This document shows positions 1 to 8,473 of a DNA stretch of 48,077 bases, one piece after another (the stretch's first letter is position 1; the number at the start of each line of letters is the position of its first letter). This stretch comes from NZ13-RE01 sp049718665 (GTDB lineage: Bacteria > Dictyoglomota > Dictyoglomia > Dictyoglomales > Dictyoglomaceae): positions 1-48,077 of the forward strand of contig JBNARO010000013.1 in assembly GCA_049718665.1 (NCBI GenBank), written 5' to 3'. The notes beneath the pieces were generated by a model. It was given only the letters and a program-made list of their open reading frames with translations. It was not told the DNA's origin and did not search any database. Position numbers and translations under genes: made by a program.

Positions 1-194
1 TTGTCATGGCATCAGGAGTATGTGGTTATGGCGATTCTGAAAATATAGTTATAAAAAGGCTAAAAAACGTATCCATAGTGGGGGATTTTGTCAGTGATAA
101 CTCAAAGTTTCACCCCTATGCTCCTAAAGTGATAGCGGTCTCCAGTATGCAATGTGATGAGGTATTAAGGATGGTGCTTTCCAATGAAAAATGA
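1..194 (+). CDS. thiF: ThiF/MoeB-type adenylyltransferase, C-terminal end (partial)
   Basis: Only the last 63 or so codons are in the window; the reading frame is open to the left edge (first full codon at position 3). The peptide VMASGVCGYGDSE followed by IVGDFVSD and a final conserved PKVIAVSSMQCDEVL segment resembles the C-terminus of E1-like enzymes that adenylate the ThiS sulfur carrier for thiazole synthesis. The stop codon overlaps thiE by 11 nt, so it belongs to the same thiamine operon. Because the ATP-binding GxGxxG motif and the catalytic part are outside the window, the name rests on this tail plus the operon context. Confidence 0.7.
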   Translation, partial: VMASGVCGYGDSENIVIKRLKNVSIVGDFVSDNSKFHPYAPKVIAVSSMQCDEVLRMVLSNEK

Positions 195-852
195 AAAACT
201 GTCTTACTTTAAAAAGCCAAATCTTTACTGCATAACCTGTGAAAGCCTCTCCTTAGGGAGGAAAAACATTGATGTAGTAAAAGAGATGCTTTCTGCGGGA
301 GTTAAAATTATCCAATATAGGGAAAAGAAGAAAAGCTTAAGAGAAAAATATAGAGAAGCCCTTTCATTAAGGGATCTTACTTCTCAATATAATGCTCTTT
401 TAATAATAAATGACCATTTAGATTTATGTAAAATAGTAGAGGCGGATGGTGTTCATTTAGGACAAGATGATTATCCAGTTTCTGCTGCAAGAGAATTCTT
501 AGGAGAAAGCTATATAATTGGTGTCACAGTTCATAACAAAGAGCAGGTTATAAGAGCTTACGAAGAAAAAGCAGATTATTTAGGACTTGGCCCTATATTT
601 GAAAGCTATACTAAGGAAAATCCTCTTCCTCCTATAGGACTTGAGATTTTAACTTGGGCAATTTCAAGTATAGATATTCCTATTGTTGCTATAGGTGGGA
701 TAAAAGAGTCAAATCTTCCCTTAGTTCTTTCTGCAGGAGGAAAATGTGTTGCAATGGTAAGCGAGATTGTATCTTCGGAGAATATAAAAGGGAAGATAGA
801 AAAAATTTTCAAAATATTGGAGGGATATAAAGATGGAAAAGACAATTCTTGA
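184..852 (+). CDS. thiE: Thiamine-phosphate synthase ThiE
   Basis: Joins the thiazole phosphate and pyrimidine pyrophosphate moieties to give thiamine phosphate in the cytoplasm. The 222-residue TIM-barrel protein shows the family landmarks in order: QYREK (residues 44-48), NDH (76-78), DGVHLGQDD (88-96), GVTVH (113-117), DYLGLGPIFESYTK (131-144) and AIGGI (169-173). The glycine-rich GPIF..YTK loop binds the substrate phosphate. Length is normal. ATG at 184 lies inside the end of thiF (11-nt overlap), and thiC starts 20 nt before its stop, so translation of the three genes is probably coupled. Confidence 0.95.
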   Translation: MKNEKLSYFKKPNLYCITCESLSLGRKNIDVVKEMLSAGVKIIQYREKKKSLREKYREALSLRDLTSQYNALLIINDHLDLCKIVEADGVHLGQDDYPVSAAREFLGESYIIGVTVHNKEQVIRAYEEKADYLGLGPIFESYTKENPLPPIGLEILTWAISSIDIPIVAIGGIKESNLPLVLSAGGKCVAMVSEIVSSENIKGKIEKIFKILEGYKDGKDNS

Positions 853-2083
853 GAAAGCAAAAGAAGGAATTAAAACTATTGAAATGGAACTCTCCCTAAA
901 AAATGAGGAGATCTCTATCGAGAAACTAATTTCTAATATAGCTTCTGGGAAAACAGTAATTCCCGCCAATAAAGGTAGGAAAAGAGACAAATATTTTGCT
1001 ATCGGAAAGGATTGTACTGTTAAAATAAATGCAAATATAGGAGTTACTGCAGACTATTCTTCTTTTGATATGGAGCTTAAAAAAGCAGAACTCTGTGAAA
1101 AGTACGGAGTAGAATCGGTTATGGATCTTTCCTGTGGGAAATATGCAAGATCCTTTAAAGAAAAACTCTTAAAAGACTTTAGTTTTGTTGTAGGGAGTGT
1201 TCCCGTTTATGATCTTTTCGTAAGAGTTAGAAATTTTACAAAAGCAAAGCCTCGAGATTTTCTCGAAGTTTTAGAAGAACATGTGGGAATGGGAATAGAT
1301 TTTGTGACCATCCATGCGGGATTGAATAGAGAACTCATAGAGAAGATAAAGAACTCTCAAAGAATTTTAAAAATTGTCTCTCGTGGTGGATCTATGATTT
1401 ACAAATGGATGGTAGAAAATAATGAGGAAAATCCATATTATGAATATTTTGATGACGTTTTAAAGATTTTAAAAAAGTACGATGCGGTAATAAGTATAGG
1501 AGATGCTTTAAGACCAGGGTGTATTTTTGACTCCACTGATCCTTTGCAAATAGAAGAAACTATAGTTGTAAGTAAACTTGCAAAGAGGGCAAGAGATTAT
1601 GGAGTACAAGTTATTATAGAGGGACCAGGACATATGAGAGCAGATGAAATCCCAGCTAATGTGAAAATTATAAAAAAATTATGCGATGATGCTCCTTTAT
1701 ATGTTCTTGGACCTCTTACTACAGATATTTCCGCAGGATATGACCATATAGCGGGAAGTATGGGAGCTTTAATCTCAGCCTTAAGCGGAGCAGATTTTCT
1801 GTGCTATGTAACTCCCGCAGAACATCTAAGACTTCCTGATGTAGAAGATGTAAAAGAAGGGATAATTGCTTTTAAAATTGCAGCCCATAGTGCAAATCTT
1901 GTAAGGGGATTTAAAAGTGCATTAAATAAAGACTTTGAGATGTCAAAGGCAAGAAAAGATTTAAACTGGGAGAGAATGATTGAGTGCTCTATAGACCCTG
2001 ATAAGGCAAGAAGATATAGAGAAAATTTAAAAGATGTATGTTCTATGTGTGGTGAGCTTTGTGCCATCAAAAACAGTAGATAA
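833..2083 (+). CDS. thiC: Phosphomethylpyrimidine synthase ThiC
   Basis: Radical-SAM enzyme that rearranges aminoimidazole ribotide to the thiamine pyrimidine (HMP-P). 416 residues, the short ThiC type that lacks the long N-terminal domain of the E. coli-type protein. Landmarks: NANIGVTADYSS, VMDLSCG, GVDFVTIHAG-like (residues ~155-165), SRGGS, GDALRPGC, EGPGHMRADEIPANV, GPLTTDISAGYDHI and CYVTPAEHL. The cluster-binding cysteines are at the very C-terminus, C403-x2-C406-x3-C410; the textbook ThiC motif has four residues before the last Cys, so this is one residue shorter. Starts within thiE (20-nt overlap). No TPP riboswitch is visible; the operon start is outside the window. Confidence 0.95.
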   Translation: MEKTILEKAKEGIKTIEMELSLKNEEISIEKLISNIASGKTVIPANKGRKRDKYFAIGKDCTVKINANIGVTADYSSFDMELKKAELCEKYGVESVMDLSCGKYARSFKEKLLKDFSFVVGSVPVYDLFVRVRNFTKAKPRDFLEVLEEHVGMGIDFVTIHAGLNRELIEKIKNSQRILKIVSRGGSMIYKWMVENNEENPYYEYFDDVLKILKKYDAVISIGDALRPGCIFDSTDPLQIEETIVVSKLAKRARDYGVQVIIEGPGHMRADEIPANVKIIKKLCDDAPLYVLGPLTTDISAGYDHIAGSMGALISALSGADFLCYVTPAEHLRLPDVEDVKEGIIAFKIAAHSANLVRGFKSALNKDFEMSKARKDLNWERMIECSIDPDKARRYRENLKDVCSMCGELCAIKNSR

Positions 2084-2858
2084 TATTAAAAAAGTTCTTG
2101 TAATAGCGGGATATGATCCCTCAGGAGGGGCAGGGATTCTTCGAGATTTAAAAACTATTCACTCCCTTGGAGGTTTTGCCCTTTGTGTTCCTACCTGCTT
2201 AACTATTCAAGATACTCAAAAGGTTTATAAGGTGTATAAAATAGACAAAAAAGTTGTAAAGGAAAATCTTGAGACTATACTCTTAGACTGCAAGATAGAT
2301 GCGGTAAAAATTGGAGTTCTTTATTCGAAGGAGATTATTAATATTGTTTATGACACTATCAAAAAATACAATCTTAAAAATATTGTTCTTGATCCTGTAA
2401 TATATCCATCTTCTGGAACGTTTCTTCTTGAAGAGTCCGCTTTAGAAGATTTAAAAATTCTTATTTCTCAATGTGATCTAATCACTCCTAATATACCTGA
2501 AGCAGAAATCCTTTCGGGAATGAAAATAAAAGATATAGACGATATGAAAAATTCTGCCCAAAATCTTAGAGAGCTTGGAGCAAAAGCAGTTATTATAAAA
2601 GGAGGACATTTAGAAGGGGAGGATGCTATAGATATTTTGCTTGAAAATGATAAATTTTACGTAGAAACCTGTAAAAAAATAAACGCTGAAAGAGAAGTGC
2701 ATGGAACAGGCTGCACTTTCTCTTCTGCTATGGCTACCTTTTTAGCTATGAATTACGATTATTATCATGCATTTGTTAAAGCAAGAAAATATATAACAGA
2801 AGCTATAAAAAGTTCTATAAATATTGGAAAGGGGAAAAGAATAATATCACTTCATTAG
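2061..2858 (+). CDS. thiD: Hydroxymethylpyrimidine/phosphomethylpyrimidine kinase ThiD
   Basis: Phosphorylates HMP and HMP-P for thiamine assembly. Ribokinase-fold landmarks: AGYDPSGGAGI near the N-terminus, DPV..PSSGT, LITPNIPEAEILSG, VIIKGGHLEG and the anion-hole/catalytic motif HGTGCTFSSA near the C-terminus. I place the start at GTG 2061 because GGTGAG sits 4 nt upstream at 2051-2056; an ATG at 2034 in the same frame has no visible ribosome site, and GTG 2049/2052 are also possible. With GTG 2061 the gene overlaps thiC by 23 nt, over the codons of the ThiC iron-sulfur motif. The 3' end overlaps the convergent glycerate kinase gene by 12 nt. Confidence 0.93.
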   Translation: MPSKTVDNIKKVLVIAGYDPSGGAGILRDLKTIHSLGGFALCVPTCLTIQDTQKVYKVYKIDKKVVKENLETILLDCKIDAVKIGVLYSKEIINIVYDTIKKYNLKNIVLDPVIYPSSGTFLLEESALEDLKILISQCDLITPNIPEAEILSGMKIKDIDDMKNSAQNLRELGAKAVIIKGGHLEGEDAIDILLENDKFYVETCKKINAEREVHGTGCTFSSAMATFLAMNYDYYHAFVKARKYITEAIKSSINIGKGKRIISLH

Positions 2859-4157
2859 GACTATAACTACATCATTCACATTAGTATGGGTTGGTCCTGT
2901 TTTTATCAAATCATTAAGTTTTTCAAAAAAGTGATAGGAATCATTATTTAAAAGATAAGACACAGGATCCATTCCTAAGCTTTCTGCTTTTCTTACTGTA
3001 TTTCCATCAGCAAAAGCTCCCGCAGAATCTGTTGGACCATCTCTTCCATCGGTAGCAAAAGAAGTTAAAAGCACATTATCTATTCCTTGAATCTCTATAG
3101 CAAAAGAAAGAGCAAGTTCTTGATTTCTTCCTCCTAAACCATTCCCTTTTAAAGTGACAGTAGTTTCTCCCCCAAAGATCAAAGCACAAGGTAGTAAGAT
3201 AGGATTTTGGGAAAATTTTATCTCCTTAACAATTCCAGCAATAACCTTTGCTACCTCCTTTGCCTCTCCTTCTAAAAATCCTGTAAGAAAGAGAGTATTA
3301 AATCCCAACTTTTTTGCCCTTTCTATTGCTTTTTCTATACAATTCCTATTGGATAAAATTATTGTTGTAAAATGTCTTTCAGGAACTATTTTGGGTGTCT
3401 CTGGAATTCCTCCTAAAATTCCTTTCTTTACAAGTTCCCTCACCCTCTCTGGAATCTTTTCCCATAAATCATATTTTTTAAAGATATTAAAAGCATCTTG
3501 ATAAGTGGTAGGATCTGGAACGGTAGGACCTGAAGCAATACTATCTAATGAATTTCCAAGAACATCAGAAACAACCAAAGTTATTATTGTTCCTTTACAC
3601 CTTTCTGCAAGCTGACCACCTTTAATCTTACTTAAATGCTTTCTTACTGTATTTATCTCTTGAATTCTTGCAGAGCAAGAAAGAAGGAGCTTTGTAGTCT
3701 CTATTTTATCTTTAAGAGTAATTCCTTCTTTTGGCAAGGAAAGAAGGGCGGATCCTCCTCCTGAAAGAAGAAAGATCAATATATCATTTTCCTTTAGACC
3801 CTCCACAAAATTAAGAATTATTTTTGCAGATCTTTCCCCATTTTCGTCAGGAATAGGATGAGAAGAGTAAAGAATCTCTATGTTTCCCTTTAATTTTCCT
3901 TCATATCCATAAGGAACTACCACATATCCCTTTTTAAGTAAGTAACCTAAAACCTCTAATGCCCCTTCAGCCATAGAAAAACCTGCTTTTCCTACAGAAA
4001 GAAGATATACATCTCCTTTTATCTCAAATTCTCTATCTTTTACTTTTATTTTTCTTTCTTTTTTATCATAAGAAAGGTAATTTTTTACTGCTAACTTAGG
4101 ATTAACAACCTCCAAAGATGATTTGATAATATCCCATGCAATTTCTCTAAGATTCAT
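2847..4157 (-). CDS. Glycerate 2-kinase, type II (MOFRL family)
   Basis: Cytoplasmic kinase that phosphorylates D-glycerate to 2-phosphoglycerate. The 436-residue protein has the two parts of the GckA/TtuD type: N-terminal DUF4147-like domain with VGKAGFSM (55-62), SSHPIPDENG (98-107), LLSGGGSALL (130-139) and HLSKIKGGQLA, then a C-terminal MOFRL-like domain with GGETTVT, GLGGRNQELAL and TDGRDGPTDSAGA. It follows the GH4 operon on the same strand, but a terminator-like hairpin lies between them and only a weak ribosome site (AAGGCGG) precedes the ATG, so it may be expressed by readthrough. Overlaps thiD convergently by 12 nt. Confidence 0.92.
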   Translation of the reverse strand: MNLREIAWDIIKSSLEVVNPKLAVKNYLSYDKKERKIKVKDREFEIKGDVYLLSVGKAGFSMAEGALEVLGYLLKKGYVVVPYGYEGKLKGNIEILYSSHPIPDENGERSAKIILNFVEGLKENDILIFLLSGGGSALLSLPKEGITLKDKIETTKLLLSCSARIQEINTVRKHLSKIKGGQLAERCKGTIITLVVSDVLGNSLDSIASGPTVPDPTTYQDAFNIFKKYDLWEKIPERVRELVKKGILGGIPETPKIVPERHFTTIILSNRNCIEKAIERAKKLGFNTLFLTGFLEGEAKEVAKVIAGIVKEIKFSQNPILLPCALIFGGETTVTLKGNGLGGRNQELALSFAIEIQGIDNVLLTSFATDGRDGPTDSAGAFADGNTVRKAESLGMDPVSYLLNNDSYHFFEKLNDLIKTGPTHTNVNDVVIVLMK

Positions 4158-4198
4158 TCTTAATTCCGCCTTAAAGGAGACCTTAACGATATTGAAAA

Positions 4199-4225
4199 GG
4201 GGCGGAAAAAACCACCCCCATTTTT
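4199..4225 (-). terminator. Terminator-like hairpin after the GH4 gene
   Basis: A 7-bp GC stem (GGGGTGG paired with CCGCCCC, one G-T wobble, on the minus strand) with a T-rich loop is followed by TTTT. It starts right at the stop codon of the GH4 gene and lies upstream of the glycerate kinase gene, so it probably ends or attenuates the transporter operon. Confidence 0.6.
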
Positions 4226-5582
4226 ATCTGTAATGTTTATTTGCTTTATCATTCCAAGGTTGGGAAAGGATAGTTTCCACTAAATTTTTTGCCTGTTCAA
4301 AGCTCTTTGTTCTTGGGTCATCCATGGTCATTAAAATTAAACTCATTCTGTCTCCTTCCCTAAATGCTTGTAGTACCCTTTCCATTCTAAGCCAGCGAGG
4401 GATTAATACATAAAGCATTAAACGGGAAGGAATTTTTTCAATTTTCTCCCTTTCTATTCCATTTTTATCTACATATACAGGAATCTCTACAATTACATCA
4501 TCTGGAATCCCCTTTATTGTTCCATTGTTAGGAACATTTATTACTAATCTTCTTCTATTATTATTCACTATAGCATCCACAAAGGGAATTATAGATTCCA
4601 TGCTCTCTACTGCTGGAAATTCCTTTGTCACTAATGCATTGGGATCCTCTGCTATCTTTTGCATAACTTCTAATCTTAATTTTAGCCCATAGAGATACAT
4701 GGTCCATCCAATTTCTGAGTCAGGACCTCCTGCAGGAAACCATTTTTTCTTCTCATTTAAATCAATATGGAACCACCAAGGAGAAACACTTCTTGGAGTA
4801 TCTCCTATGGGGAAGAGTCCATATAATCTATACATCTCTACAGCAGCAGGAGAAAGCTGAGTATATTTCCAAGGTGAAATCATATAATCATAAGAATTCC
4901 AAAGTTCAGGAGCTTTTTTCTCTATCCACTCATCAATTAAAGGATACGCATCTTTTCCTTTATACTTAAATTTTGTAAGGAATATACAATGATTAAAACC
5001 TGCCACTTGCTCTTCTACTTCTTCAGAATTTAAATTAAGAGCTTTAATAAGATCATGAATCTCCAAATATCCATGACAGAACCCCACTACTTTTAAATTT
5101 GTCTCCCTTAAAACTAAATTTGTCCCCTCAAATACTGGATTAGATACTTGCAAAAACCAAGCATTAGGGCTAATCTTTTCCACATCCCTTGCTAATTCTA
5201 AAAAGAAATTTAATTGTTCATAAGCATAAAATCCACCATAATAATCACTTACTTTATCCCCTACTCCTCTATAATATCCAAGACTTTCAGCAATTTCTCT
5301 TTCCTTCTCCATATTATGATATCCACCAACTTTAACAGTATTTATTACAAAATCTGCACCATCAATAGCTTTTTTCCTATCTGTAGTCTTTTCTAATTTC
5401 AAAACTGTTCCTGTTTCTTTTATATACCTTTGAGCAAGATTATAAACAAGATCTAATCTTTCCTCGTCAATATCCATAAAGGTAACAGTACTTCCTGAAA
5501 GTCCTTTAAATACATTTAAATCTTGAAGAAGTCTCATCGAGAAAGCCACACTTCCAGCACCAATAATAGCAATTTTTACCAT
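4224..5582 (-). CDS. Glycoside hydrolase family 4 enzyme (NAD- and metal-dependent alpha-glycosidase type)
   Basis: GH4 enzymes cleave glycosides by an oxidation-elimination mechanism using NAD+ and a divalent metal. The 452-residue protein has the N-terminal Rossmann motif IGAGSVAF (7-14), an acidic MDID end of the second strand (36-39), the metal-binding Cys in GFCHGY (C169) and the second ligand His in GFNH (H198). The CHG motif is reported for alpha-glucosidase- and alpha-galacturonidase-type members, while CHS marks alpha-galactosidases and CN(V/I)P phosphoglycosidases; substrate is therefore unresolved. Good ribosome site (AGGAGGT). It is the last gene of the Opp-type transporter operon, which suggests that the transporter imports its oligosaccharide substrate. 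Confidence 0.9.
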   Translation of the reverse strand: MVKIAIIGAGSVAFSMRLLQDLNVFKGLSGSTVTFMDIDEERLDLVYNLAQRYIKETGTVLKLEKTTDRKKAIDGADFVINTVKVGGYHNMEKEREIAESLGYYRGVGDKVSDYYGGFYAYEQLNFFLELARDVEKISPNAWFLQVSNPVFEGTNLVLRETNLKVVGFCHGYLEIHDLIKALNLNSEEVEEQVAGFNHCIFLTKFKYKGKDAYPLIDEWIEKKAPELWNSYDYMISPWKYTQLSPAAVEMYRLYGLFPIGDTPRSVSPWWFHIDLNEKKKWFPAGGPDSEIGWTMYLYGLKLRLEVMQKIAEDPNALVTKEFPAVESMESIIPFVDAIVNNNRRRLVINVPNNGTIKGIPDDVIVEIPVYVDKNGIEREKIEKIPSRLMLYVLIPRWLRMERVLQAFREGDRMSLILMTMDDPRTKSFEQAKNLVETILSQPWNDKANKHYR

Positions 5583-5603
5583 CTTTTTACCTCCTCTTAA
5601 TTT

Positions 5604-6587
5604 TTACTTATTTTTATCATATTTATGACACATTACAAAGCGTTCATCTACAAAAATTTTCTCAGGCTCTACTTTATGACATATATCTTCTGCATCAGGA
5701 CATCTTTCTGAAAATTTACATCCCAATTTTGTAAACTCTTTTACTTCTATAGCAGAAAGCTTTATCTCACCTCTCCATCTTCTCTCAACATCAGGCTCAG
5801 GAACAGATTCGATAAGTAATTTTGTATAAGGGTGTAATGGAGAAAGCATTACTTTATCTACAGGTCCAAATTCTATTATATTTCCCCTATACATTATAGC
5901 TATTCTATCACTTATATAATATGCAGTGGCAAGATCGTGAGTTATATAAATAACAGATACCTTATATTTTTCTTTTAATTCCTTAAAAAGGTTTACAATG
6001 GACATTCTTAAAGAAGCATCAACCATTGATACGGGTTCGTCAGCAACAAGTAAAGATGGATTAGTAATAAGGGCTCTGGCTATAGACACCCTTTGAAGTT
6101 GACCTCCTGAAAGTTCATGAGGATATCTTTTTTCTATCTCCTTTAAGCTTAGCCCCACAGCCTGTAATTTTCTATCGATAATATCATATGCTTCTTTCTT
6201 GTCCTTACTTATTCCAAAATTTACAGCAGTTTCTAATAAATAAGAATCTACTTTTTTTAAGGGGTTAAAAGACTCAAAGGGATTTTGAAATATGGGTTGT
6301 ACTTCTTTCATAAAGATTAATTTCTCTTCTTTTGAAGATATCTTTATAATATCTTTATTTTTGTAAAATATCTTTCCAGAGGTAGGTTCTATAATTCCCA
6401 AAATCATGCGAGCCAAGGTAGTCTTTCCACATCCACTTTCACCTGCTATAGTAAGAATCTCAGGATTTTCTAAAGGCATATCAAAGCTTTCTTTATTTAC
6501 TGCTACAAGCTTCGTCCCAAAAAATCTTCCACCAATTATAAAAACTTTTGTTAAATTTTCTATAGAAAGGAGTTTTTCATTTTTCAT
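5604..6587 (-). CDS. Opp/Dpp-type ABC transporter ATP-binding protein (OppF-like)
   Basis: ATPase that drives the adjacent permeases. Walker A GESGCGKT (residues 49-56), signature LSGGQLQR, Walker B LLVADEP and the switch His in YITHDLA are all intact. The C-terminus has the oligopeptide/dipeptide ABC extension with a cysteine group (GCKFSERCPDAEDIC...C). Start chosen at ATG 6587: AGGGAGG precedes it and its ATGA overlaps the stop of the upstream ATPase gene by 4 nt; an in-frame upstream ATG at 6620 has no such support. Pairs with the OppD-like gene upstream. Confidence 0.93.
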   Translation of the reverse strand: MKNEKLLSIENLTKVFIIGGRFFGTKLVAVNKESFDMPLENPEILTIAGESGCGKTTLARMILGIIEPTSGKIFYKNKDIIKISSKEEKLIFMKEVQPIFQNPFESFNPLKKVDSYLLETAVNFGISKDKKEAYDIIDRKLQAVGLSLKEIEKRYPHELSGGQLQRVSIARALITNPSLLVADEPVSMVDASLRMSIVNLFKELKEKYKVSVIYITHDLATAYYISDRIAIMYRGNIIEFGPVDKVMLSPLHPYTKLLIESVPEPDVERRWRGEIKLSAIEVKEFTKLGCKFSERCPDAEDICHKVEPEKIFVDERFVMCHKYDKNK

Positions 6588-7582
6588 GATTTTTCTACCT
6601 CCCTTAAGTAGAGGAAACAAGCTACATTATGTCCATCTTCTATTTCCATTAACTTTGGTACCTCTTCCTTGCAATTCTTCATTACATAAGGACATCGGGG
6701 ATGAAATCTACATCCAGGAGGAGGATTTAGAAGAGAAGGAGGAGCGCCAGGTACACTCTCTCGCGGAGATTTGTCTCCAATTTTAGGTAGAGATTCAATA
6801 AGATATTTAGTATAGGGATGTTTTGGAGACTTAAATATATCTTCCGTCTTCCCTACCTCAACAATCTTTCCAGCATACATAATGGCAACTCTATCTGCAA
6901 TATTAGCATGAACTGCCATATCATGGGTCACTATTACTAAGGTATTTTCATATTCTGACTGAACTCTTTTCAAAAGTTGAATTACTCCCCTTTGAACTAC
7001 TACATCTAATGCAGTGGTAGCTTCATCAGCAAAAATAATTTTAGGTTTTAATATGGTAGCAAGAGCAATAGTAACTCTTTGTCTCATTCCTCCAGAGAGT
7101 TGATGGGGATATGAATTTAAAATCTCTGAGGGAAGTCCTAAGGCTCTAATATGTTCTTCTGTGAGTTCTCTACATGTTTTATTACTTATATCACCTCCAT
7201 GAGTTTTTATTATATCTTCAAAGGTTTTAATAATTTTCCTTGTGGGATTAAGAACACTCATAGAACCTTGAGGAATATAGGACATTATTTTCCATCTTAT
7301 GGAATCTAAATTTTCTTTTGGAATAGAAATAATATCTATATCTTCCTCTCCAAGACTATAAATTACTTTGCCGTTAAAGACCATTAAAGGGGGTTTTATC
7401 ATTCCTACCAATACTTTAAGAAGAGTACTTTTCCCACATCCTGATTCTCCTGCAATACCAAAAATTTCATTTTCCTTTATATTCAAAGAAACCCCATCCA
7501 CTGCTCTAACATTTCTCTTTATTCCATACAAAGAAGCTACATAATAAGCCTTTAAATCTTCTACTTTTAATATAATATTCAT
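6584..7582 (-). CDS. Opp/Dpp-type ABC transporter ATP-binding protein (OppD-like)
   Basis: 332-residue ATPase with Walker A GESGCGKS (45-52), signature LSGGMRQR, Walker B IIFADEATTALD and switch region VTHDMA. The C-terminal oligopeptide-transporter domain carries PPGCRFHPRCPYVMKNC, the cysteine cluster that in some DppD proteins binds an iron-sulfur cluster (established for the family, not shown here). It starts one nucleotide after the permease stop and overlaps the next ATPase by 4 nt, so the two ATPases are translationally coupled. These are the only Opp-type ATPases in the window. Confidence 0.93.
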   Translation of the reverse strand: MNIILKVEDLKAYYVASLYGIKRNVRAVDGVSLNIKENEIFGIAGESGCGKSTLLKVLVGMIKPPLMVFNGKVIYSLGEEDIDIISIPKENLDSIRWKIMSYIPQGSMSVLNPTRKIIKTFEDIIKTHGGDISNKTCRELTEEHIRALGLPSEILNSYPHQLSGGMRQRVTIALATILKPKIIFADEATTALDVVVQRGVIQLLKRVQSEYENTLVIVTHDMAVHANIADRVAIMYAGKIVEVGKTEDIFKSPKHPYTKYLIESLPKIGDKSPRESVPGAPPSLLNPPPGCRFHPRCPYVMKNCKEEVPKLMEIEDGHNVACFLYLREVEKS

Positions 7583-8461
7583 TTATGCTTGAACCTCCCC
7601 TTCCTCCATTCTCATCCTTTGCAGTCTTGTCCTTGGATCTAAGAAATTACTAATACTTACTGACAACATATAAAGGGAAATAAATAGAACTACTGCCAAA
7701 ACTACAGGAGTTAAAATCCACCACCATATACCTCTAAATATAGCTTGATATTGAACAGCCCAATAAATAGTTGTTCCAATAGTGGGAGTTTCTAAGCTGG
7801 AAAGACCAAATATAGACAATGTTGTTTCCATTCCAATAGCCCAAAGGATTGTATTTATAAAGTTTGCCATAACCCATGGAATCACAAATGGTAGATGTTC
7901 TCTTAATACTACTTTCATAGTTCCCATACCAGAAAAATTAGCAGTATATGTAAATTCTCTTTCTCTCAAGCTTAAAACTATAGCTCTTACTTGTCTTCCA
8001 CCCCAAGGCCACGAAAATAAAGAAAGAATTACAGCTATCAGACCAACACTCAATCTTTCTTTCAACATAGTAGAAAGAAGAATTAAGATAGGAAGACTTG
8101 GTAGGACTATAAAACTATCATTTATAGACATTAAAACTCTATCTAAGGTTCCTCCTCTATATCCTGCGGTGAGTCCTACTAAGGTCCCTATTGATATAGA
8201 AATAAGTGCAGTCAAAAACCCTAAGGAAAGGGAATTTTTAATGGCATGGGTTATATTCCAAAATATATCTTGCCCTACAGAGTTCGTACCTAGAGGATGT
8301 CCCCAAGAAGGAGGCAAATTTTTAGGAACCGCATTCCAAAGCTTAGGATCATATGGGGAAAAGAAGGAAAGAATAGTTAAGAAGATTAAAAAGGAAATTA
8401 CTGTAAAACCAAAGGCAAATTTTTTATCATTTCTGTATAGATCTTTAAAAATAGTAAACAT
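7583..8461 (-). CDS. Opp/Dpp-type ABC transporter permease (DppC-like)
   Basis: Inner-membrane permease, 292 residues. N-terminal OppC-type segment with a first helix (LIFLTILSFF) and the family motif HPLGTNSVGQDIFWNI, followed by about five further hydrophobic segments and a cytoplasmic coupling region around residues 165-195 (FTYTANFSGMGTMKVVLREH), then DPRTRLQR at the end. Partner of the DppB-like permease 12 nt upstream; the ATPase gene follows immediately. The coupling region is a little degenerate relative to the standard A-x-GxS motif but intact. Confidence 0.92.
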   Translation of the reverse strand: MFTIFKDLYRNDKKFAFGFTVISFLIFLTILSFFSPYDPKLWNAVPKNLPPSWGHPLGTNSVGQDIFWNITHAIKNSLSLGFLTALISISIGTLVGLTAGYRGGTLDRVLMSINDSFIVLPSLPILILLSTMLKERLSVGLIAVILSLFSWPWGGRQVRAIVLSLREREFTYTANFSGMGTMKVVLREHLPFVIPWVMANFINTILWAIGMETTLSIFGLSSLETPTIGTTIYWAVQYQAIFRGIWWWILTPVVLAVVLFISLYMLSVSISNFLDPRTRLQRMRMEEGEVQA

Positions 8462-8473
8462 TCTTCTTCCTCC

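Noticed and set aside
1..2083. A TPP riboswitch for the thiamine genes
   Set aside because: The visible thi genes overlap one another with no leader; the operon start lies outside the window, so nothing can be claimed.
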